Both the position numbers and the translations under genes were made by a program. Below, piece by piece: positions 16,412 to 26,135 of a DNA stretch of 41,907 nucleotides. Every line of letters begins with the position of its first letter. The stretch's first letter is position 1. Origin of the DNA: a virus. The notes beneath the pieces were generated by a model. That model searched no databases. It saw nothing but the letters and a program-made list of their open reading frames with translations, and was not told the origin of the DNA. The stretch lies in IMG/VR virus record IMGVR_UViG_3300004463_000043, positions 1-41,907 of that record; one strand, 5' to 3'.

Positions 16412-17862
16412 TGATACTAGATCTTCTGACTCAGTATACTGTAAAAAGTTCTACTGATCAAAATCAAGCTACACTCGAGAATATGTTTCTTGAAGAAGAG
16501 CAGAAGACACCACTTCGTCAAGATCCTAGAGCGTATATCCAAGATGAGTATCAGTTAACTGCATATCCGACATTCGGATTGACTACATTCAGTACTACTG
16601 GTGAATCTAACGTCAGAGCATTGTATAATCATAATGAAACGCTTTATGCAGTAGCTGGTAATAAATTCGGATCTGTCAATTCAGGCGGTACTTTTAGTCA
16701 ACTCGGATCTAATCTTAATACAAGCTCAGGCTATGCAAAGATAGTATCAATTACAGGTGGCAGTAATACTAATAATCAATTAGTTATTATAGACGGTACT
16801 AATGGTTATAGTTACAATACTGGATCTAGTACTGGCGAGTTTCCTATCGCAGATTCAGATTTTCCGGATACCGCTTCCGATATTACAACCCTAGATGATT
16901 ATGTTATAGTTCTTCAGAATAGTAGTATTTCATATCAGCTTAATACAGTCAGTGATAGTCTTACTTGGTCAGCACTAGATTTTGCATCTAAGACTCGTAA
17001 ACCAGATAAGATTGTAGGAATACATGTAGTAGGTGGGGAATTAATGCTGCTTGGTAATACAACCGGAGAAGTCTGGATTAATACTGGTAATGTATCATTT
17101 CCTCTTGAACGTAGACCTGATGTATTTATTGAACAGGGGTTAGCAGCTAAACGCTCTTTAGTAGTAGTAGCCGGTGTTCTAATGTATTTAGGACAGTCTA
17201 GAACAGGCGGGTATGGGATAGTCCAAGTAGAGAATTATATACCTAAAGTAGTATCTACTAAAGCTATTATGAATCTGATTAACTCATTTTCTACAGTCAG
17301 TGATGCAATAGCTTATGGGTATGCAAAAGATGGTAATGAGTTTTATGAAATTACCTTTCCTACAGCAGACAAGACACTGACTCTTAATGTCAGTAACGGT
17401 AGTTGGACTATCAGAAATTCTAATATCTCGGGGACTTATGGTAGATTTAAAGCAGATTGTGCTGCTTTCTGTTACGGTAAGTGTCTGATAGGCGATAGTC
17501 AGTCAGGTGTTATCTTTACTCAAGATAATGCAGTTTATACTGAAAATGGGACTGCAATTCGACGTAGATTTGTTACTCCTAATATATATCTTGAAGGGAT
17601 GTATTTTACAATCAATTACCTTCAGATTGATGTACAATCGAATGTAGGGTCTAGTAAGACCTTTCTGCTTGAGATGTCTCTTGATCGTGGTAATACGTGG
17701 AGTACAGTCGGTACTTATACAGTTCCTACTGCTGGCGATAATCGTATCAGAATAGATGCATTAGGTGGTTCTAATGTCTTTACATTCAGAATTACTACTA
17801 CAGATAATTATAAGTTTGTAATTCGTGGGTTCTTAGCAGATGTGACGGTCGGGGCATGGTAA
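16411..17862 (+). CDS. P22 gp10-like packaged DNA stabilisation/tail hub protein
   Basis: 483 residues, nearly all beta. The start (LLTQYTVKSSTDQNQATLENMF) and repeated blade-like segments such as LYNHNETLYAVAGNKFG, LTTLDDYVIVLQN and GIHVVGGELMLLGNTTGEVW suit a beta-propeller hub, as known for P22 gp10. RPDVFIEQGLAAKRSLVVVAGVLMYLGQ is a strong family-type stretch. It binds the gp4-like adaptor and closes the tail tube. Immediately downstream of the adaptor, in the P22 order. Confidence 0.82.
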   Translation: MILDLLTQYTVKSSTDQNQATLENMFLEEEQKTPLRQDPRAYIQDEYQLTAYPTFGLTTFSTTGESNVRALYNHNETLYAVAGNKFGSVNSGGTFSQLGSNLNTSSGYAKIVSITGGSNTNNQLVIIDGTNGYSYNTGSSTGEFPIADSDFPDTASDITTLDDYVIVLQNSSISYQLNTVSDSLTWSALDFASKTRKPDKIVGIHVVGGELMLLGNTTGEVWINTGNVSFPLERRPDVFIEQGLAAKRSLVVVAGVLMYLGQSRTGGYGIVQVENYIPKVVSTKAIMNLINSFSTVSDAIAYGYAKDGNEFYEITFPTADKTLTLNVSNGSWTIRNSNISGTYGRFKADCAAFCYGKCLIGDSQSGVIFTQDNAVYTENGTAIRRRFVTPNIYLEGMYFTINYLQIDVQSNVGSSKTFLLEMSLDRGNTWSTVGTYTVPTAGDNRIRIDALGGSNVFTFRITTTDNYKFVIRGFLADVTVGAW

Positions 17863-17863
17863 G

Positions 17864-19636
17864 ATGATATTAGGCCCACCACCAGTCAATACTCCGATGT
17901 ACACTGAAAGCGGTCAGATGGAAGATGTCTGGAAACGTTGGTTTGATGCTCAATATAGAATATTAGGCGGTGCTACTGCTGAATTTGCACCATCAGATGT
18001 AAGTTATATCGTACAAACAGCTTCTGATGGTTTATCTAATGAACAGGCATTATCTTCATTACAAAACGGATATACCTTTGTAACTCTTGGGACAGGTGAA
18101 TTAAACTCCCGAGTAATGACAGGGACTGCTGATCGTATTACGATTACTTATGGTGATGGTATCCTTGGTAATACTACATATGATATAGCAAGCACTTATG
18201 TAGGTCAGACAAGTATAACAACATTAGGTACTATAACTACAGGGACTTGGAATGGTACAGCTCTAATAACTACTTATGGTGGTACAGGACTTACTACCTA
18301 TACTCAAGGCGATATAGTTTATTATACATCTGGTACGACACTAAGTAAACTAGCTAAAAGTACTTCCGCTACCCGATATCTAAGTAATCAAGGAACAGAT
18401 AATGCACCTAGCTGGAATCAAGTCAATCTCACTAATGGTGTAACAGGGACTTTACCAGTAGCTAGTGGTGGGACAGCAGTAACAAGTCTTGGCGATCTGA
18501 CTAAAGCAGATGATACTAATATAACCCTGACACTCGGTGGTACTCCGACAGGGGCATTAATAACATCAGCTTCTATTACAGCCGGATGGACTGGTACACT
18601 TGCAGTCGCTAGAGGCGGTACAGGTACAGGCAGCGCTGGTATAACAGCTTTTAATAATATTACTGGTTATACTGCTGCTGGTGCTACTGGCACTACAAGT
18701 ACAAATCTGGTATTTAGTACAAGTCCAACATTAGTTACACCTTTATTAGGTACACCAACTAGCGGTACATTAACTAACTGTACTGGTTATGTTGAAGCAA
18801 ATGTAGTCTTTACTGATGTAACTACAAATAATTCCAGTACATCTAATCATGGTTTCTTAAAGAAATTAAGTAATACTGCTACAGAGTATATGGATGGTAC
18901 AGGTAATTGGAGTACCCCAGCAGGAGTAGGTAGTGGTGTTACAGTAATCGCTACTACAGTATATACTTCAGGAACTAATAGTTTTACACCGAATGCAAAT
19001 ACACTATACGCTATTATAGAATTAGTTGGTGGTGGTGGTGGTTCTGGTGGTGTTACTAATGGCGGTGGAAATTATACTCCTGTGACGGGAGGTGGTGGTT
19101 CTGGAGGATATTCTAGACGAGTAGTCTCTAGAGCAACTTTAGTAGGTGCAGGAACTCAGGCTGAGGTTATTATAGGCGCAGCAGGAGCAGCAGGTTCAGC
19201 TGGTAACAATGCTGGTGGGACAGGTGGAAATAGTACCGTTAAAGCTAACAATGGTGCAGGTTCTACATTAATGACTGCTAATGGAGGGGTAGGAAGTGCT
19301 GGTAATGGTACAACGTCCTCTACTGGAGGATATGGCCCCGGAGGTGCTGGTGGAACTGCTTCTAGTGGAGATGTAAATACATCTGGACAGGCTGGTGGTA
19401 ATGGTTCCTCTATAGTAACTAGTGTGATTATGGCTAATGGTGGATTTGGTGGCAGTAATCCTCTAGGTAATGGCGGAATCGGCGAAGTAGATTTTGGTGG
19501 TACTATTACGGCAGGTGGTGTAGCAGTAGGATACGGCTCTGGTGGTGGTGGTAAGGTCGGAGATGCTAGCAGTAGTTTGGCAGGTGTTGCTGGAAATGCT
19601 GGGGTGTGTATCATAACAGAATATAGAAGTAGTTAA
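17864..19636 (+). CDS. Tail fibre/needle protein with glycine-rich C-terminus
   Basis: 590 residues. A short virion-binding start (GPPPVNTPMYTESGQMEDVWKRWFDAQYR) precedes a Thr/Gly shaft with repeated modules (GTGLTTYTQGD, ARGGTGTGSAGITAFNNITG, SPTLVTPLLGTPTSGT). Then comes FTDVTTNNSSTSNHG with TWSTPAG-like NWSTPAG, a module shared with the protein at 12629. Residues about 385-590 are a Gly-rich beta domain (GGGGGSGG, GGGGSGGYSRR) of the glycine-rich fibre-tip type. Likely receptor binding at the tail tip. Confidence 0.75.
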   Translation: MILGPPPVNTPMYTESGQMEDVWKRWFDAQYRILGGATAEFAPSDVSYIVQTASDGLSNEQALSSLQNGYTFVTLGTGELNSRVMTGTADRITITYGDGILGNTTYDIASTYVGQTSITTLGTITTGTWNGTALITTYGGTGLTTYTQGDIVYYTSGTTLSKLAKSTSATRYLSNQGTDNAPSWNQVNLTNGVTGTLPVASGGTAVTSLGDLTKADDTNITLTLGGTPTGALITSASITAGWTGTLAVARGGTGTGSAGITAFNNITGYTAAGATGTTSTNLVFSTSPTLVTPLLGTPTSGTLTNCTGYVEANVVFTDVTTNNSSTSNHGFLKKLSNTATEYMDGTGNWSTPAGVGSGVTVIATTVYTSGTNSFTPNANTLYAIIELVGGGGGSGGVTNGGGNYTPVTGGGGSGGYSRRVVSRATLVGAGTQAEVIIGAAGAAGSAGNNAGGTGGNSTVKANNGAGSTLMTANGGVGSAGNGTTSSTGGYGPGGAGGTASSGDVNTSGQAGGNGSSIVTSVIMANGGFGGSNPLGNGGIGEVDFGGTITAGGVAVGYGSGGGGKVGDASSSLAGVAGNAGVCIITEYRSS

Positions 19637-19637
19637 T

Positions 19638-19796
19638 ATGACTGATGCTGAGTTAGTTAAAATCTACGAAAATTGTAAAAACACTAATGTAATTAATGCT
19701 TCAGTTAATAACAAAGGATCTGGAGAGATATTAACTATATCCTTTACCGATTTAGTTCGTATTGTACAACTAATACAATCTGGCAAAATTACATGA
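19638..19796 (+). CDS. Small hypothetical protein, 52 residues
   Basis: Begins MTDAELVKIYENCKNTNVIN, one base after the fibre gene stop, and ends with ATGA overlapping the next gene. The middle (SGEILTISFTDLVRIVQLIQSG) is alpha/beta. No family known. The tight ATGA linkage to the acetyltransferase-like gene argues for a real coupled gene. Confidence 0.65.
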   Translation: MTDAELVKIYENCKNTNVINASVNNKGSGEILTISFTDLVRIVQLIQSGKIT

Positions 19797-20203
19797 ATTT
19801 AGTAGAAACTAAAAATATTACTAAGATCCAGAGTATTTACCACCTAATGCCTGATTTGATGCATACTTGGTTAATTATAAATAAAGATGATCAGAGTATA
19901 GGAATGTTTGAGTTACAGGAGTTGACTAAAGTAACTGCTATTATACACATGCATATTAAATCAGAATATCAAAATCTAGGATATGCAATTAGAAGTTATA
20001 GACCTTTAGTTAAGTATATTAAAGAAAATACAGAATATCAAAGTCTTATGGCTCCAGTCCCACAGAATAATAAAAGAATGCTACGAGTCTTGACTAAAAC
20101 AGACTTTAAATGTTGTGGAGTAGTACCATCAGGTATAGTCTACGATAATCAACAACAGAATTTATTGTTATTTGAATTAAATGTAAATGAGGTTCAATTA
20201 TGA
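19793..20203 (+). CDS. GNAT-fold-like phage protein
   Basis: 136 residues. The pattern HTWLIINKDDQSIGMFELQEL, then IHMHIKSEYQNLGYAIRSY and LRVLTKTDFKCCGVV resembles a small GNAT acyltransferase fold, where the strand-helix after the central sheet normally holds the R/Q-x-x-G-x-G/A acetyl-CoA loop; here only QNLGYA is seen, so activity may be lost. Phages of P22 type encode a protein of this kind (gp14/DUF2824 group, recalled) next to the ejection proteins. Likely an assembly helper. Overlaps both neighbours by four bases. Confidence 0.55.
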   Translation: MNLVETKNITKIQSIYHLMPDLMHTWLIINKDDQSIGMFELQELTKVTAIIHMHIKSEYQNLGYAIRSYRPLVKYIKENTEYQSLMAPVPQNNKRMLRVLTKTDFKCCGVVPSGIVYDNQQQNLLLFELNVNEVQL

Positions 20204-21546
20204 GCATGGGGGGAGGCGGTGGTGGCGGCGGTGCTGTAGTTCAGTCTACAGATCCAAAAGCCGCATATTTAGCAGGTCATTTAGGTGCTGATGCAGCACT
20301 TCAAGCTAGTCAGTTAGCGTCTGGTCAGATTCAGACAGCTATTAAATCGCTGAATGATAGTTACAGAGCAGCTACAGCTAGTCTTAGACCTTATACACAA
20401 ACTGGTATTGAATATCTTGATAAGTTAAATCAATACCTAGGTGCTGATCCTTATCGTCCAGCTAAAGCTCCTGATGCTCCTACACTCGAAAATCTAGCAG
20501 CTAAAATTACACCATCTCAAGCACGTGATTATATCATGCAGAATATGCAACTTGGAAACAATCCGGGATCTAAAGTTAAAGGTGTACATTATAGTGGATA
20601 TGGTACTGAAGGATCAGATCCTAAGCGTGATTGGTGGTCTAACTTAGGAGATGTGCCTGTAAATGAACAAAGTTCAATAGCAGCAGCACAGCAATTATTT
20701 GCTGATCCTAATATTGCTAAACTATCTAGAATAGGTGCTGCTAAAGAACAATTAGCAGGTGCAGAAGAACAATACGCTATAGATAAAGCTAATTACGATC
20801 AACAAATGATGTGGGCTGAGAAGTACGGCACACCTCTGACAACCCAACAGATTTCAGAAAATATATCTAATCAACCGGGATATCAAGCAGAATTAGAACA
20901 AGGTATTGATGCTATCGCTAAGAATGCAGCAGCACGTGGTTATATAGGATCTGGTGCTATTCTTAAAGATTTATCTAGATATGGCCAAGGTACTATGTCT
21001 AAATACTATGGTGAGCATCTGTCTAGACTTGCTGCTATGGTTGGTGCTGGTCAACAAGCCTCTACTTCACTTGCAGGATTACAATCTAATCAAGGTCAAC
21101 AGATTGCTAGTCTTTATGGATCACTCGGTGATATACAAGCTAATGCTCAATTATCTGCTGGCAATAGTCTGATGAATGCTATGATTACAGCTAACCAGAA
21201 GTTTGATGTCGTTGGTGGGGGTGATAGTGGCGGTGGCGGTATGGCTGGTATAGGACAGGCTCTTGGTGGTATAGGTAGTCTTGTATCTGCATTTTCTAGT
21301 AAGAAGCTTAAAGATCATAACGAGAAAGTCTCTAAAGCTGATATCCTTGAAAGAGTTAATCAGTTAGATATCGAGAAATGGCGATATAAAGATATTCCAG
21401 TCACTCATATCGGGCCATATGCAGAGCAGTTTAAAGAAGTCTTTGGTGTTGGCGATGGCCGAAGTATTAATCTTATAGATGCAGTTGGTATTCTTTTAGC
21501 GTCTGTTCAAGAGCTTTCACGTAAACTAGATGAGGTGAAAAAATAA
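20200..21546 (+). CDS. Internal virion (ejection) protein with C-terminal chaperone-like domain
   Basis: 448 residues. A Gly-rich start (MSMGGGGGGGGAVV) leads into an Ala/Gln-rich helical body typical of podovirus ejection proteins (AGAEEQYAIDKANYDQQMMW; IAKNAAARGYIGSGAILKDL). The last 85 residues read SSKKLKDHNEKVSKADILERV, HIGPYAEQFKEVFGVGDGR and LIDAVGILLASVQELSRKL, which follow the intramolecular-chaperone (peptidase S74) pattern. In that family the domain trims itself off just before the Ser; here SSKKLK marks the expected site. It begins the three-gene ejection cluster. Confidence 0.75.
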   Translation: MSMGGGGGGGGAVVQSTDPKAAYLAGHLGADAALQASQLASGQIQTAIKSLNDSYRAATASLRPYTQTGIEYLDKLNQYLGADPYRPAKAPDAPTLENLAAKITPSQARDYIMQNMQLGNNPGSKVKGVHYSGYGTEGSDPKRDWWSNLGDVPVNEQSSIAAAQQLFADPNIAKLSRIGAAKEQLAGAEEQYAIDKANYDQQMMWAEKYGTPLTTQQISENISNQPGYQAELEQGIDAIAKNAAARGYIGSGAILKDLSRYGQGTMSKYYGEHLSRLAAMVGAGQQASTSLAGLQSNQGQQIASLYGSLGDIQANAQLSAGNSLMNAMITANQKFDVVGGGDSGGGGMAGIGQALGGIGSLVSAFSSKKLKDHNEKVSKADILERVNQLDIEKWRYKDIPVTHIGPYAEQFKEVFGVGDGRSINLIDAVGILLASVQELSRKLDEVKK

Positions 21547-21547
21547 T

Positions 21548-23014
21548 ATGGCTATTGACTGGGGACAGCTAGGAAAACAAACAATGCCTACAGGTGGAGT
21601 AGTTGCTACTCTTCCGAATCAACCTGGTAATAATGTAGGAGATCTTGGTAGTGGTTTGATGCAAGGTCTTGCACAAGGTCAGGCTATAGTAGGTCAGGGT
21701 ATCCAGAATGAACGTAATCAGTTAGCTTTAGGACAAGAGAAGCAGGCTGTTCAAGATTCGAATGCTATCCGAGCAGCAGCTAAGGATGGTGAAGCAGCTG
21801 TTTTACAAGAATATGCTAATCAAGGTAAAATAGAGGCTGTTCAAAACTATAAAAATCTTCAAGCAAATTATGATCAAACGATGTCTGCTATTGCATTAAA
21901 TGCTGCTCAAACAGAGCATGCTAAAGCTCAGACTAAAATTCTCGGGCCGCAGGTTGTAGAAGCAACTCAAATAGCATTTGGTGGTATAGCACAATCAGCA
22001 CAAGCTGTAGCAGAAAAACACGGTCTTGAAGCTGCACAAAAACAATATCAATTTCTATTATCTAACCTATCTTCAGAACAACAACAGATTGCTAAACAGG
22101 CTGGTTATGGAGAATATTCAGAGCCTGTTGTTGTTAAACTAACTACAGGTGCAATGGAAGCTGAGGCTAATAAAAGAGAAAGAGAAGAAAAAGAAAAGAT
22201 GTCAGATACTAAGAAAGTATCTACCGAAATGGCTAAACTACAAAAGAAAAAGAAAGATGGAACATTGTCCGAAGAAGATGATATGGTCTTACGTAATATG
22301 GAAAAAGCTAAAGACAGATCATCAATGTATCGCCCAGCTAATGAAGAAATAGGTATTAAAGTAGCTACTGAGCGTTTAAATAAAACTAATGAAGATGCTA
22401 AAGTACATAGATCTAATTTAGATACTGCAAGACTTATGAAGTCTATTGCTGACTCTACTGATAGTGGTTCATTAGCTAAGTTTAAGACTAATTTATATAC
22501 TGCTGCTAATAGTGCTTTTGGTATAGAACTTCCTAAGTCGATACCATTCAACGAAGGTTTTAATGCTATAGCTAAACAATTCCAAGTCAATGCACAGTCG
22601 CTGATGAAAGGCCAAACATCTGATCGTGATATGAAGATTATGCAAGAATTAGGTCCTCAACTAACTAATACAGCAGCTGGTAAACGCTTAATGGCTGATA
22701 TTATTGAATACTCTGCTAATACAGGATTAAATAGAATTGCATTTGAAAATGCTTGGGTAGCTGAGCACGGTTCTATAAATAGTATGGATACAGCATGGGA
22801 TAATTTTTTACAATCTCGAACTGACGTTAAAAAGACTAAAACAGGGTATACCTTCAATAAGGTTAACGAAAAAGACTGGTCTCCTTATATAAATAAAGAC
22901 TATCAAGCTCCAGCTCAGACTACAGCTCCATCTACTCCTGAATCTACAGAACCAAATCCAGAATTGATCAATGCAGCTAGACAAGAAGCTATCCGACGTG
23001 GATTAATAAAATAA
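21548..23014 (+). CDS. Internal virion (ejection) protein
   Basis: 488 residues, Ala/Gln/Lys-rich, mostly helical (LAQGQAIVGQGIQNERNQLAL; NLQANYDQTMSAIALNAAQ). The start IDWGQLGKQTMPTGGVVATLP is shared with the protein at 24672, suggesting a common virion-targeting signal. A charged coiled coil (KREREEKEKMSDTKK) lies near 200-245. Such proteins enter the host with the DNA and help form the channel across the envelope. Ends one base into the next start. Confidence 0.75.
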   Translation: MAIDWGQLGKQTMPTGGVVATLPNQPGNNVGDLGSGLMQGLAQGQAIVGQGIQNERNQLALGQEKQAVQDSNAIRAAAKDGEAAVLQEYANQGKIEAVQNYKNLQANYDQTMSAIALNAAQTEHAKAQTKILGPQVVEATQIAFGGIAQSAQAVAEKHGLEAAQKQYQFLLSNLSSEQQQIAKQAGYGEYSEPVVVKLTTGAMEAEANKREREEKEKMSDTKKVSTEMAKLQKKKKDGTLSEEDDMVLRNMEKAKDRSSMYRPANEEIGIKVATERLNKTNEDAKVHRSNLDTARLMKSIADSTDSGSLAKFKTNLYTAANSAFGIELPKSIPFNEGFNAIAKQFQVNAQSLMKGQTSDRDMKIMQELGPQLTNTAAGKRLMADIIEYSANTGLNRIAFENAWVAEHGSINSMDTAWDNFLQSRTDVKKTKTGYTFNKVNEKDWSPYINKDYQAPAQTTAPSTPESTEPNPELINAARQEAIRRGLIK

Positions 23015-24669
23015 TGGCTAATGACGTTTCTCAAATGTCCGACGATGAATTACTGTCTTTAGTAAACTCATCTAAATCTACTAATGTCTCTAAGATGTCT
23101 GATGAAGAACTTATGTCTGTTCTAAATCAAACTCAACAGCAATCACAATCTCAAACTCCTGTCTCAGAAGAAGAGTCTTATCCTATAGCTGATAGAATTA
23201 ATGCTGTAGGTGGCGGGATTGCATCTGGATTAGTAAAAGGCGGAGCTGCTTTAGGGGGTCTTGTTACTGATCCGTTACCTCAAAGTATTAAAGAGCCTAT
23301 ACGTGCTGCTGGACGTGCTGTAGGATCTGTCTTAACTCCTACGCCTGATAGTATTTCAGGGCAGGCTATGGAACAGCATCCGGGGCTTGCAACCACCGGT
23401 GAAGTAATAGGACAAGTAGCGCCTTATGCCATTCCCGGGCTTGGAGCTAGTCGTGCTGCTAATTATGTATTAAGTGGAGTAGCAGGAGCTGCTCAAACAG
23501 AAGATGGTTTAGTTAATCGTGCTTTAGGAGCAGGGGTAGGTATTGCAGCACAAGGTATAGTAGAAGGTGCTTTATCATTAGCACAATCAGGTATATCTAT
23601 GTTGAGATCTACCAACGTAGTTAAAAAAGTCAGTAAATATGTCGCTGATAAAGCAGTAGAGTTAAATAAAACCTTACAAGGAACATTCAGAGAAGTTGGT
23701 GCTAAATCAGCAGCAAATGTTTATAATCTTACTAAACAAGCTGATGATGAAATGTTTACAGCATTCCGAGAAGCTAAAGGTAATTTTGCGCCTGAGATAA
23801 GACAAGTCAAACGTACTATAGAAGATGCTGTAGACAATTACGGTCCTTCTATGTCTAACCAACAAAAACAAATACTACAGAAAGCTACTGAAATGCTGGA
23901 TGGTAATTATACATTAGCAGAATTACATGATGTCCGAAAAGTTTTAGCTAAAGGATATAAAGCATTTAGCCCACAAGAAGGTCAGATTGTTTCAGATGCA
24001 TTTAATACAATCAAACATAATTTAGATAATCAAATGAAAGTAGTAGCAGAAAAAGCAGGTGTTTTAAAAGAATATTTAGCTGCTAATAAACACTATAGTG
24101 AAAAACTACTTCCTTTAATAAATGCAGGTACAGACGATGTATCGCGTGCATTAGATCCTAAAATTGCTTCTAAAGATCCAGCACAAGCTGCTAAAGTATT
24201 AGATGGGTGGGTTGATCAAAATATTCGCTTTGATAAGCCCAACGAAACTAAATCTTTTTTAAATACTCTAGATCCTGTAGGTAGAAAAGCAGTAGAACTG
24301 AGAGCTTTAGAAAAGGCAGTACAATCGACTACTGATGCAGTAGATCCCGGTAAAGCTTTTAGAGTCTATATGAATAAACTCCGAAGTACAGGCATTGAGT
24401 TATTTTCGGGAGATAATAAAAAATTAGCAGATGGTACTATGAGAGTCTTAAATGAAGCTAAACCACTAGTGGAATCACTGCCTAATTTCGTAACTAATTT
24501 AGCTACTAAAGCTGCTGACAATGTTCCTACACAGTTTATGCTTAAATTAATAGGCGATCCATCAACTCCTAGGTCTGTCGTCAGAGAATTTATAGTTAAA
24601 GGTGGTGCAATACTAGGTGGTATGGCCGCGAATCAATTCCAACATGAGCCTGAAAAAGGTCAAGAATAA
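23014..24669 (+). CDS. Internal virion (ejection) protein with glycine/alanine-rich core
   Basis: 551 residues. Two copies of a short motif open the protein (MSDDELLSLVN, MSDEELMSVLNQ), a known repeat style in phage injection proteins. Residues about 60-195 are hydrophobic Gly/Ala-rich (GGGIASGLVKGGAALGGLV; GVAGAAQTEDGLVNRALGAG), likely membrane-active on entry. A long helical domain follows (LHDVRKVLAKGYKAFSPQEG), and a second Gly-rich patch closes the C-terminus. It overlaps the previous gene by one base. Confidence 0.75.
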   Translation: MANDVSQMSDDELLSLVNSSKSTNVSKMSDEELMSVLNQTQQQSQSQTPVSEEESYPIADRINAVGGGIASGLVKGGAALGGLVTDPLPQSIKEPIRAAGRAVGSVLTPTPDSISGQAMEQHPGLATTGEVIGQVAPYAIPGLGASRAANYVLSGVAGAAQTEDGLVNRALGAGVGIAAQGIVEGALSLAQSGISMLRSTNVVKKVSKYVADKAVELNKTLQGTFREVGAKSAANVYNLTKQADDEMFTAFREAKGNFAPEIRQVKRTIEDAVDNYGPSMSNQQKQILQKATEMLDGNYTLAELHDVRKVLAKGYKAFSPQEGQIVSDAFNTIKHNLDNQMKVVAEKAGVLKEYLAANKHYSEKLLPLINAGTDDVSRALDPKIASKDPAQAAKVLDGWVDQNIRFDKPNETKSFLNTLDPVGRKAVELRALEKAVQSTTDAVDPGKAFRVYMNKLRSTGIELFSGDNKKLADGTMRVLNEAKPLVESLPNFVTNLATKAADNVPTQFMLKLIGDPSTPRSVVREFIVKGGAILGGMAANQFQHEPEKGQE

Positions 24670-24671
24670 TT

Positions 24672-26135
24672 ATGCCGATAAACTGGTCAGGTCTCCAACA
24701 ACAATCATTCCCTCAAGCGAGAGTCGTCGCTAATCTTCCGTCATCAGGTGGCGGTGAAGGTGGAGGGATTGGTGAGCTATTTGAAGGTCTGTCGAGTCTT
24801 GTAGGTGCTTTTAAAGGAACAGGTCAGACAGGCGGTCAAGCGACTCCTGTCAGCTCTCCTACAGCAGGGACTGGTCAGAATGTCGTTAACTCTATGATGG
24901 GTGTCAGAGGTCAGCAGGGTGGGTTACAAGGACAGTTACAGCAGAGTACTACTTTAGGTAATCATGATAATTTCTTTGATTCTGCACTTAAACAAGTTGG
25001 ATTAAGAGAAGGTTCGCCAGTCCTTAATAGCTATCTTCAAAAAGCTAATCCTAATTTAGATCCTAAAACAACTCCCTGGTGTGCTGGGTTTGTAGGATCT
25101 GTATTGAATGCAGGCGGTATTAAAGGTACTGGTAGTTTGATGGCTAAATCTTATCTGAATTACGGCCAACCAGTAAAACAACCATCTCGTGGTGATATTG
25201 TAGTATTTAATGACATGTCTGGTAGTAATAATCCATCTAAAGGTCATGTAGGATTTGTAGACCGTGTAGAGAATGGGCAGGTCTGGACACTTGGTGGAAA
25301 TCAAGACAATGCAATTAGTTTAAAACCTTATTCTATGAATCAGGTAGCAGGGTTTAGACGCCCTCCTTCAGGACAAGAAGTACAGCAATATGCACAACAG
25401 CATCAGATTCAATCTCCGATGCAGTTAGCTAGTATTACTAAAGAACCACAACAGCAATTAGCAGCTAATTCACATCCTAGCTTACAAGCTACTATGAATG
25501 GTATCGCACATGTAGAGTCTAGTAGTGCTAAGAATCCCTATGCTTTGATGTCTAAACCTTCTCGTAACGGTGATAGAGCTTATGGTAAATATCAGATTAT
25601 GGGTAATAACATACCTAGTTGGACTAAAGCTGCTACTGGCCGTGCAATGTCTAAACAAGAGTTTTTAAATAGTCCCGAAGCTCAAGATAAGACAGCAGGG
25701 TATTGGTTACAGAAGAGTCTGGATAAATATGGCAATCCAGAAGATGCAGCAGCAGTTTGGTTTACTGGCCAGCCTAGAAAGAATTATAAAGGGGCTAAAG
25801 ACGTATACGGGACAGACTTACCGTCTTATCTTAAGAAATTTCAGAAAGGGATGAAGCAGAGTTTAGATACTAACGAACGTCCTTTATTACCTCAACAACT
25901 TCCTCCTAAACCCCCTATCCAGACAGCTTCTATGCAGGGGTTAGATCAGTCTTATCCAGGTATACAGCCTAAAACATATAGCCCAACTCCTGTCTTACAA
26001 CCTCAATTTCAATCTAATATGCCTATGCTGAATGATATAGAAGAGCCTCAAGGCTCTCAGATGTCTATGACTCGGGGGATAGATTGGTCTAGACTTATGG
26101 CTATGCTAAATCAGACGTCAGGTAGACAGGCTTAA
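24672..26135 (+). CDS. Bifunctional peptidoglycan-degrading ejection protein
   Basis: 487 residues. Residues about 95-235 form a CHAP/NlpC-like amidase of the TIGR02594 type: PWCAGFVGSVLNAGG (Cys137), GDIVVF, GHVGFVDRV (His192) and LGGNQDN. Residues about 268-375 resemble a transglycosylase (HVESSSAKNPYALMS, GDRAYGKYQIMG, Glu282 the likely acid). The start (INWSGLQQQSFPQARVVANLP) repeats the pattern at 21548. It probably opens the cell wall for DNA entry. The C-terminal 110 residues are Pro/Gln-rich linker. It is the last plus-strand gene. Confidence 0.8.
   Translation: MPINWSGLQQQSFPQARVVANLPSSGGGEGGGIGELFEGLSSLVGAFKGTGQTGGQATPVSSPTAGTGQNVVNSMMGVRGQQGGLQGQLQQSTTLGNHDNFFDSALKQVGLREGSPVLNSYLQKANPNLDPKTTPWCAGFVGSVLNAGGIKGTGSLMAKSYLNYGQPVKQPSRGDIVVFNDMSGSNNPSKGHVGFVDRVENGQVWTLGGNQDNAISLKPYSMNQVAGFRRPPSGQEVQQYAQQHQIQSPMQLASITKEPQQQLAANSHPSLQATMNGIAHVESSSAKNPYALMSKPSRNGDRAYGKYQIMGNNIPSWTKAATGRAMSKQEFLNSPEAQDKTAGYWLQKSLDKYGNPEDAAAVWFTGQPRKNYKGAKDVYGTDLPSYLKKFQKGMKQSLDTNERPLLPQQLPPKPPIQTASMQGLDQSYPGIQPKTYSPTPVLQPQFQSNMPMLNDIEEPQGSQMSMTRGIDWSRLMAMLNQTSGRQA

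Noticed and set aside
19156-19614. Long antisense frame rich in proline
   Set aside because: It is the mirror of the glycine-rich fibre domain: GGN codons read backwards give proline codons, so the long frame is a composition effect.
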